Program-made: the position numbers and the translations under genes
Assembly (NCBI RefSeq): GCF_000203815.1
Contig: NW_004457729.1
Span: 1,116,674-1,180,673, forward strand
Source: Cavenderia fasciculata
Taxonomy: Eukaryota; Evosea; Eumycetozoa; Acytosteliales; Cavenderiaceae
Length of the DNA stretch: 64,000 nucleotides
Reading direction: 5' to 3'
Shown here: positions 57,203 to 64,000 of the stretch, one piece after another
Layout: every line of letters starts with the position of its first letter
Position numbering within the stretch: position 1 is the first letter of the stretch
The notes under the pieces: generated by a model
What the model saw: the letters and a program-made list of their open reading frames with translations, nothing else
What the model was told of the DNA's origin: nothing
The model's database searches: none

Positions 57203-59025
57203 TTATCTACCCAATCTAACAACACCAGCCTTTACCAATTTTTCAAACTTGGCTCTAACACCTGGATTCTTCAAATGTCTAGATTAAAAAAAAGGAATAT
57301 TAATAAATATTTGTTTGTTTTCTTTTCTTTTTATCTTTCATTTATCTTTCTTTTTTTTTATACATACTCTTGAACAGCAGCAGGATTACCTTGCATATCT
57401 TTTAATATTTGGTTCATGATTGGATCTTGAAGGATTTCAGCGATTTCTGGATTCTTGAGAGCGTCTTGGAGACGTTCTTCGTCAGACATTTCACTTTGCT
57501 TTCTGTTGATGGCAAAGATGGCACGTTGAGAGAGATCGGTCAATTCCTTGTTATCCTCTTCGATTCTAAGACCTTGGTCGCACATTTCGAGGGTGTTTTG
57601 GTATTCGCCCATGGCAAAGAGAGCGCTACCCTTACGAATGTAACCCTTGATAAAGGTTGGAGCGAGTTCGATGACCTTTTCAGCGTCTTTGACGGCAAGA
57701 GGGTACTCACCGAGCTTGGAGTAACAGGCTGAACGGTTGCTGTAGATGGTGTGGTCTGATGGGTTACGCTTGATGGCCTCTTCGAAGCATTTGATGGCTT
57801 CTGGGTACTCACCCTTTTTAAAGTGCTCGTTACCTTGGTTCTTGGCTTCGGCCGACTTTTCTGGGTTGATATATTCACGTTCGTCACGTTCTCTCTTGAG
57901 TTTCTCGCATTTGCTGACGTTGGCCATTGTCTCGGCGTTCTTGTCTTCGATGATGGCACTCTTGTATGCTTTGAGAGCGTCGTCCAATTGGGGTGGTGTG
58001 CTACGCATGTAGGCGTTACCAAGACGTGTGAGAATCTTGGCCTTGATCTTGTAGTCTGCACGCAACTCGGATGCACGCTCAGTAGCCTTTTTACACAAAT
58101 CAATGCAGTCTTGGACACGACCCATCTCCAAATAGACGGCGGCCTTGTTATTGAGTGACAACAAGTCCTTGTCGTCGAGCTCGTATGCCTTGTCATAGTG
58201 AGAGATAGCCTGCTCAAACTTCTTGTCCTTGTAGCATGCGTTACCCTTTTCACGTTCCTTTTGACCTTCAGTCACCTCTACGACGACTGGTGCAGGTTTT
58301 GGCTTTGGTTCAGCTGGTTTTGGTTTTGGTGGTTCTTGATAAGACGATTGTTGACCAGGTTGTTGTTGATCGAAACCAAAGTCACCATCACCGGCAGTAC
58401 TAAGGTTGATGCCAAGGACGACACCCATGGCGGCGGTAATACGTTTGTCTGAAATGTGTTTGCCCAAGTTCTTTGGATCAGCTTGAATCTCCTGGATAGC
58501 CTTTACAAAGTCTGGTTGAGAGACAAAGTCTCTGGTACGTGGATCCATTGCCAATTTAACGAGCGTGTCTGGTCCAAACAAACCCTTTGGTGGATTCAAG
58601 TCATCTTGAATGTCCTCCTTTAAATCTTGTAATTGTTTGTTGGATGGTTCCAATTCAAGACCCTTGTTGACGGCTACCAAAGCATCCTTTGCATTGTTCA
58701 AGTTCAAGAGTGCAGTAGCCTCACGCAAGTAACCCTTTGACCAATCGGGTTTGAGTTGAATCGTCTTGCGACCATCTTCCAATGCCAATGCGTATTGATC
58801 CAAAGCCGAATAACAAGCTGATCTATTACTATAGAATGTATGTTCATTTGGTTGCAAAGCAATAGCCTCTGTAAAGTATTTCACTGCTTCTTCATAATTC
58901 TTTGCACTAAAGGCTGCATTACCTTTATTCTTTAATTCTACTGCCGACTATATTAATCAATACAAATATTAGCTACAAAACTATAATCATTATATATCTT
59001 ATAAACTACTACTTACGTCTGACAT
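57203..59025 (-). CDS. sti1: STI1/Hop co-chaperone (Hsp70-Hsp90 organising protein)
   Basis: Exons 59025-59017 (ATG TCA GAC only), 58947-57368 and 57278-57203 give 554 residues, close to human STIP1 (543). The order is TPR1 (KNKGNAAFSAKNYEEAVKYF), a DP1/STI1 motif (LAMDPRTRDFVSQPDFVKAI), and a Pro/Lys linker. TPR2A (REKGNACYKDKKFEQAISHY), TPR2B (KNQGNEHFKKGEYPEAIKCF) and DP2 (PEIAEILQDPIMNQIL) follow, ending RAKFEKLVKAGVVRLGR. It transfers clients from Hsp70 to Hsp90. Codon use is C/G-rich, as in highly expressed genes. Confidence 0.95.
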
Positions 59026-59285
59026 TCTCTATTCTCTCTATCTTTTATTTAACTTTTAAAAAAGGGTATTAATATAAGTTTCAAAGACTCAAAAACAAGG
59101 GGTGTTAGAATTTCGCCTTTTTTTTTTTTGTTTGTTCAAACTTGAAATCTCAATGATTTTTTTTATAATTTTCGTTTTTTTTTTTTCTTGAATAGATAGA
59201 GAGAGATAAATAATATTATTTATCTTTATCTCTTTAGTTTTAATTTTTAAAAAACAAGATGTATTTAATTTATTTATTTAATTTA

Positions 59286-61039
59286 TTATTCAGATTTCTT
59301 TTTCTTTTTATCTTTTGGTACTGGTTCATCATCATCAGCTGAACGTTTCTTTTCCTTCTTTTCCTTCTTTTCTTTCTTTTCCTTTTTGTCTTCCTTGTCC
59401 TTGGAAGATGATTTCTTCTTTGATGACGACTCCTTTTCCTTTTTCTCTTCCTTGTCCTTTGACGACGATGATTTCTTCTTTGATGATTCCTTTTCTTCAG
59501 ATTTCTTTTCCTTTTTATCGGATTTCTTTGATTCCTTCTTGTCTTCCTTTTCTTCGGATTTCTTTGATTCCTTCTTTGGCTCCTCCTTCTTCTTTGGTTG
59601 TTCCTCTTCACTTTCACTGTCGCTTGATTCGACCATCTTGTCTTCGGCGGCAGCTGGGGTAGCTGGGGCAGCGGCCTTGGTTGGCTCTGGACCCTTTGAC
59701 TCCTTGATGGTTTCTTGCTTGTCGTAGTAGACGTACGAGTTGGACCAGTTGGATGGGGTGGCTTCGTTGGGTTGACCAAACTTGTCGAGCTTGCCGTCCT
59801 TGATCATGGTCTTTTTGGTCTTGGCGTTTGGACCGAGACCCCATTTGACAGGGTAGACGTCTCTGTCCATGATGACACGCTTGATGGTGGCAACGACACC
59901 GTGGTCGCAGGTGGCCATGGTGGCGGTGGTCATTTGGGCAATACCGATGGCGATGGCCTCACCCTTGGTGGTGATGAGGACGACTTCGTCGCCGGCTTCA
60001 ATGTCCTTTTCGTATCTCAACAAACCTGGTACCATCAACTTGGCACCGTAGCAGATAGCGTTGATGGCGCTGTCTTTGACGACGATACGTGGGTAGTTGG
60101 TGAGGACGGCTTCGAGGGGCTGGATGACACGACGGAGGTATGTCTCGTCCTTGAGGTTCTCAAACTCGTGTTGAGCGTCCTTGACGTCGTGCATGGTGAC
60201 CATACCGACCTTCTCAGACATGATACCTGAACGAACACGACGCAACTCTTGCATGTGTCCTCCAACACCCATCAACAAACCAATGTGTACACACAATGTA
60301 CGGATGTAAGTACCGGCTTCACAATCAACCCAAATCAAACCAAGATTACGTTCCTTGTCATATTCAACCAATGAACTCTCACGAATGGTACGAACTCTAA
60401 GTCTCTTCTTGACAGCTGATTTTTCTGGTGGACGTTGGAATAATGCTCCAGTTAATGTTTCAACAGCCTAATGTTGTAAAAAGAAATCCAGTTAGTATAT
60501 CTATTATATATATATTATATATTATCTATCTTTTCTATCTTTTCATCTCTTACTCTTTGTAAATCAGAAACATCTTCAATGGCATTGTGAAGTCTGACGA
60601 TACCCATGTACTCCTTACCGGCACCTTGTTGTGACTTTACGAGACGGGTGGCACGTTCAATACAGACGATGAGACATCCAGTGACCTTTGGATCCAAGGT
60701 ACCGCTGTGACCAGTCTTGTTGACCTTGAGGATCTTCTTGATCCAAGAGACAACCTCGTGAGAGGATGGGTTGGATGGTTTGTCGAGATTGATGATACCG
60801 TACTTGACGTATTCGGCAATTGGACGCTTGAGTGGTGAGTGTCCAGTTGGGATTGGAGTAAAGTGACCAGTACGAACCAACAATTGGTCGTAGTTCTTTA
60901 ACAATAATGGCCATTGTGAAGTGTCCAATTGTGGAGTCTTGCTTGGTTGGATGGCAAATGATCCATTGGTCTCCTCTCCTTTGGTTGATGATTTTTTCTT
61001 ATCTATTATTATTGACGATGATGATGATGGTTTCATCAT
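59286..61039 (-). CDS. Dyskerin/Cbf5, H/ACA pseudouridine synthase
   Basis: Exons 61039-60554 and 60467-59286 give 555 residues. The dyskerin-like N-domain precedes [20 protein letters not shown]. The catalytic Asp is in [20 protein letters not shown]. Next come [32 protein letters not shown] and [10 protein letters not shown], followed by a PUA domain ([21 protein letters not shown]). The C-terminus is a long Lys/Glu/Ser tail, as in nucleolar KKE/D proteins. It pseudouridylates rRNA and snRNA guided by H/ACA snoRNAs. An alternative start is the second Met. Confidence 0.96.
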
Positions 61040-61860
61040 ATGATATTTAATAGTAATATAATATGATCGATTGATTGATTTGATTGATATAGTTATTTAA
61101 TTGTAATAATTGTATATTATACAATTAATTATTTGTTTGTTTGTTTTCGATTTGATTGATGAAGAATTATAATTATAGCAATGATGGATGAATGGATGAA
61201 TGAATGTTAGTTAACTTTATTCTTTCTTTCTCGATATCTTTATTTAATCTATCTTGATGCATACCTGACATTGTTAAAATATGTGTAATACTCTCACTCT
61301 CCTACCTCTATCTACTACTACTGAATACTATTCAACAAACAAACGCACGAAAGGTACACCAGCGACGATGGCATACTTTTTCAAGCAAAACCGAAAAAAA
61401 CGACAAGAAAAAAAATTAAAAAAAATTAAAAACAAACCGAGTCGCACGATAAATCGATACAAAGAGATAAATGTGTAGTAATACTTGTGTATTTGTATTT
61501 AATTATATTATAAAATTGTGTCAATTACACGATAATTTATTATTGTTTGGGAGATATCTCAAGGTAGGCGAGTAGAGGTATTTTGCGAATCACATCGCTC
61601 ACAAGACATGGTCGAAAGTATACCATCACGATGGTCTTTACAAATGAGACCAAGCCATCTGCAGCTGTATATTGTCCATAATTATTCTTTTTCTTTTTGT
61701 CATTATTGTTATAATTATAAAATGTACAAAAAAAAACAAACAAATGGAAATGTAGTGGTGGCTATTCACGACAACATGTGTTGGCTAGGCTATTATTATT
61801 AACTTTAATATTTATCTAATATTTATAATTATTATTATTTACACAAGAGAAGAATTCATT
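61040..61860. other. Intergenic, 0.82 kb, one coding-like patch
   Basis: Upstream of dyskerin (minus) and downstream of the F-box/LRR gene (minus). A patch at 61545-61680 has balanced composition, and its minus frame reads YTAADGLVSFVKTIVMVYF... to the stop at 61540. I cannot tie it to a gene; it may be a remnant or a 3' exon. Confidence 0.3.
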
Positions 61861-63477
61861 TTAAATTGATGATTTGTTAAAAAGATATAAATGAGTCATG
61901 ACACCAATCCTTTGGGTAGAGAGTCGATAGTTATGATTATCTAAAAGGAGACGAAGAGTTGGTGGTTGAGGGGAATCAATGTTCAAATTAATATAGACCA
62001 AATGAACAAACTCGAGATTGGGAAGAGTTGGTTTAGAGGACAACGCTCGATGGTAAAGTGCTGTGAGTAACTTGAGTGCGTATGGAGTGTCCATTCCAGT
62101 GACTGTTAGATTCTTGATGACATTGTTTGTCAAGAGCCAGTGGAATGGTTGCATTTGGTGTCTTTGTCCCATTGTAAAATTGACATTGACAGTCTCTAAT
62201 AGTGGTGCATCTTCATCGGTTGGATAGGCATTCTCTAACATTTTAATGGTATGGTCTCCGCATTGAACTGTTAGAGATTGGAGGTTGAGAGGTGGTAGAC
62301 GAGATGGGTCAAAGAGTGGTTTAGTGTTACTGCTATGGTCAATAACGAGATGACGAATAGCTGTATTGCCGGCATAGTCGGCACTAGTGTTTGGCATGAA
62401 TAGTGTACTACACGAAATATCCCGTATCACTTGGTTGAATTCAACCAACAGAGTTGATGGAACTTCACCTGTAAATTGTAATCCTAAATAACCCAAGTGT
62501 CTCTTGGTCGACACCAAGTACCGTAACAGAGTGATGAGCAATGTGTTGGAAGCAGCACTATTGAATCCGTGGAACCCACCATCTGCCGGAACGACAAGGG
62601 TCAGCGACTTTAGGTGTTGTAACGAGTCGATAAACGCAAGTATCCTGCTCGTATCCACTTCATTGATAGTTTGTCGACACTGTAATCCCAACGACAACTT
62701 TTCAATACGGTTGTCGGGTAGTTGCAGTGTGTCAAGTTGAAGCAGCGTACTAACGGTCAATGCCAGTATTTTTAGACCGTCAATATTGTCTTGTATTATA
62801 TCACGAGATGATTCGGGATGTTTTAAAGCTACTGGAGCCTGCCGCTGGCGACTAAAAGATGGTATTGGAGTTGCTGTATAGAGTGATATCTGACGTGGAC
62901 GAGTTAACTTTTTGATGGTTGTTTCGTATGCCTGTTTGGCGGCCGCGTCTCTTCCAAGTTGGTGTTGGAGATACTCTATATTCAATTCATATTCCAACGG
63001 CATTTCACGCATTTGCAAGTATTGGTAAGCCACCGACTTTGTAATTTGGTCAATAGCCACGTCTCCAATCAAACGTTCCAACGTGACTGTCAGCATGCGC
63101 ACCAGCGCGGCGTTGAGCTGACGGTTCAGCTCACTCGTCTCGGGAAGCATACTGCAGCCGACAAAGTAGTCATCATACGATGACGAATCCAACAACTTGA
63201 TATTCTTCCACACGCACGACGGGTTGATAATATGTGAGAGGAATGAGTAGATGGTGTTGTCTGTTCGTATCAGTTTAGCCTTTAACCTATTATCCATATG
63301 CATCGATACACGATTAAACCATCTCTTGCAAACCAAATCATATTGTAAATCTACATACAATACACTACTAGTAGTACCATTCATTTGGTGTTGACCATCT
63401 TCCAATAGATAATCAACAATTAAATGTTCAACACTATGTGGTAATGTTACTCTAATAGTTGGAGTAATAGGTGACAT
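61861..63477 (-). CDS. F-box-like leucine-rich protein
   Basis: A single exon encodes 538 residues. The N-terminus has VTLPHSVEHLIVDYLL and, after an insert, YDLVCKRWFNRVSMHM, an F-box-like helix pair. The rest is leucine-rich without strict repeat spacing (SLQHLKSLTLVVPADGG, HLGYLGLQFTGEVP, LNLQSLTVQCGDH, NLEFVHLVYINLN). It lacks the CxC and CxxH motifs of the 31-45 kb family. An SCF adaptor role is plausible but inferred. Confidence 0.75.
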   Translation of the reverse strand: MSPITPTIRVTLPHSVEHLIVDYLLEDGQHQMNGTTSSVLYVDLQYDLVCKRWFNRVSMHMDNRLKAKLIRTDNTIYSFLSHIINPSCVWKNIKLLDSSSYDDYFVGCSMLPETSELNRQLNAALVRMLTVTLERLIGDVAIDQITKSVAYQYLQMREMPLEYELNIEYLQHQLGRDAAAKQAYETTIKKLTRPRQISLYTATPIPSFSRQRQAPVALKHPESSRDIIQDNIDGLKILALTVSTLLQLDTLQLPDNRIEKLSLGLQCRQTINEVDTSRILAFIDSLQHLKSLTLVVPADGGFHGFNSAASNTLLITLLRYLVSTKRHLGYLGLQFTGEVPSTLLVEFNQVIRDISCSTLFMPNTSADYAGNTAIRHLVIDHSSNTKPLFDPSRLPPLNLQSLTVQCGDHTIKMLENAYPTDEDAPLLETVNVNFTMGQRHQMQPFHWLLTNNVIKNLTVTGMDTPYALKLLTALYHRALSSKPTLPNLEFVHLVYINLNIDSPQPPTLRLLLDNHNYRLSTQRIGVMTHLYLFNKSSI

Positions 63478-64000
63478 ATATATTAATTATCTATCTCTAA
63501 TTATTTATATTATACAAATATTTGTTAAAAAACAAAGTAAAAGTAAACTATTATTATCATGATCATGGTTCGAACTAGCAAAGCAAGAGTATTAATTTGT
63601 TTTGTGTATAAAAATATCTTTTAAAATTAAAAATAAATAATTTAAATTTAAAAAGGGACAATATCCATCAGTTTGAACAATAATAAACCAAACCAACCTT
63701 CCCTCTTTGTACTCTATCTTTCTTTTAAAAGAAAAGTTTGTGTATCTTTGAGTCTTGACAAGGTGCTGAAAACTTGAGCTCTATAACTCTTCAAAATTGA
63801 GGAAAGGTGAGTGAAAAAATAAATTAATAAAATAAATTGGTCGAGTTGAAAGTAGTACTTTCACAAAGTTTCATTAGTAAAGTGCAGTTATTATTATTTA
63901 TTTGTATATTATTATTATTATCTATCTATCTATATCATCAACATCAACATTCACATCTATAAAAGATACTTTATTTGTGTAGTAAACTATTTAATTAAAA
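63478..64000. other. Intergenic end of window, 0.52 kb, no gene seen
   Basis: AT-rich, with A-runs and a CTAT-type repeat near 63921-63932. It is upstream of the F-box-like gene. No RNA gene could be folded. Confidence 0.4.

Noticed and set aside
63560-63600. GGTTCGAACT resembling a tRNA B box
   Set aside because: No acceptor or anticodon stem can be formed around it, and it departs from the B-box consensus at the end.

Overview
The window is nuclear DNA of a social amoeba (Dictyostelia). It is very AT-rich, and protein genes lie 0.1-1.3 kb apart. Introns are short, T-rich and GT-AG, and codon use is A/T-biased. AAT/CAA-type tracts encode Asn and Gln runs, and housekeeping genes sit beside lineage-specific F-box/LRR-type families. 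Protein divergence suggests a dictyostelid other than D. discoideum; the species cannot be fixed from sequence alone. All exon joins below were deduced by hand from splice signals and reading-frame phase.

Layout. 0-5 kb: the 3' part of an unrecognised gene converges on a vinculin/alpha-catenin family gene. 5-10 kb: intergenic DNA, then two identical tRNA-Pro(UGG) genes inside a ~293 bp direct repeat. That repeat also carries the last 25 codons of the DHX16 gene, and the two copies bracket a seven-exon gene of unknown function. 10-17.6 kb: two spliceosomal DEAH helicases, DHX16/Prp2 and DHX38/Prp16, are divergent with start codons only ~150 bp apart. 18.6-30.9 kb: an LRR/F-box-like protein, ribosomal protein S15, a mitochondrial TPR protein, a cathepsin-like protease without propeptide, ribosomal protein L6, a glycerophosphocholine acyltransferase and a CLPTM1 protein.

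31-45 kb is an accessory-looking island. It holds a family of large minus-strand proteins built from an F-box-like module with an inserted CxC...CxxH motif (seven modules in two apparently complete genes, one disrupted gene and one decayed copy, plus a fragment lacking the module). It also holds a fossil of a delta-endotoxin-like gene, a small orphan gene and an unrecognised multi-exon gene preceded by a presequence-like ORF.

45-64 kb returns to ordinary genes: a small mitochondrial-type protein, a quinone oxidoreductase, a small membrane protein, a RhoGEF, MOB1, RBM8A/Y14, an FtsX-type permease, STI1/Hop, dyskerin and an F-box/LRR-like protein.

Themes: pre-mRNA processing (DHX16, DHX38, RBM8A), ribosome production (uS19, eL6, dyskerin), and cytoskeleton/signalling (vinculin family, RhoGEF, MOB1). 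The most unusual signals are the modified F-box-like family, the tRNA/DHX16 direct repeat and the endotoxin-like fossil.
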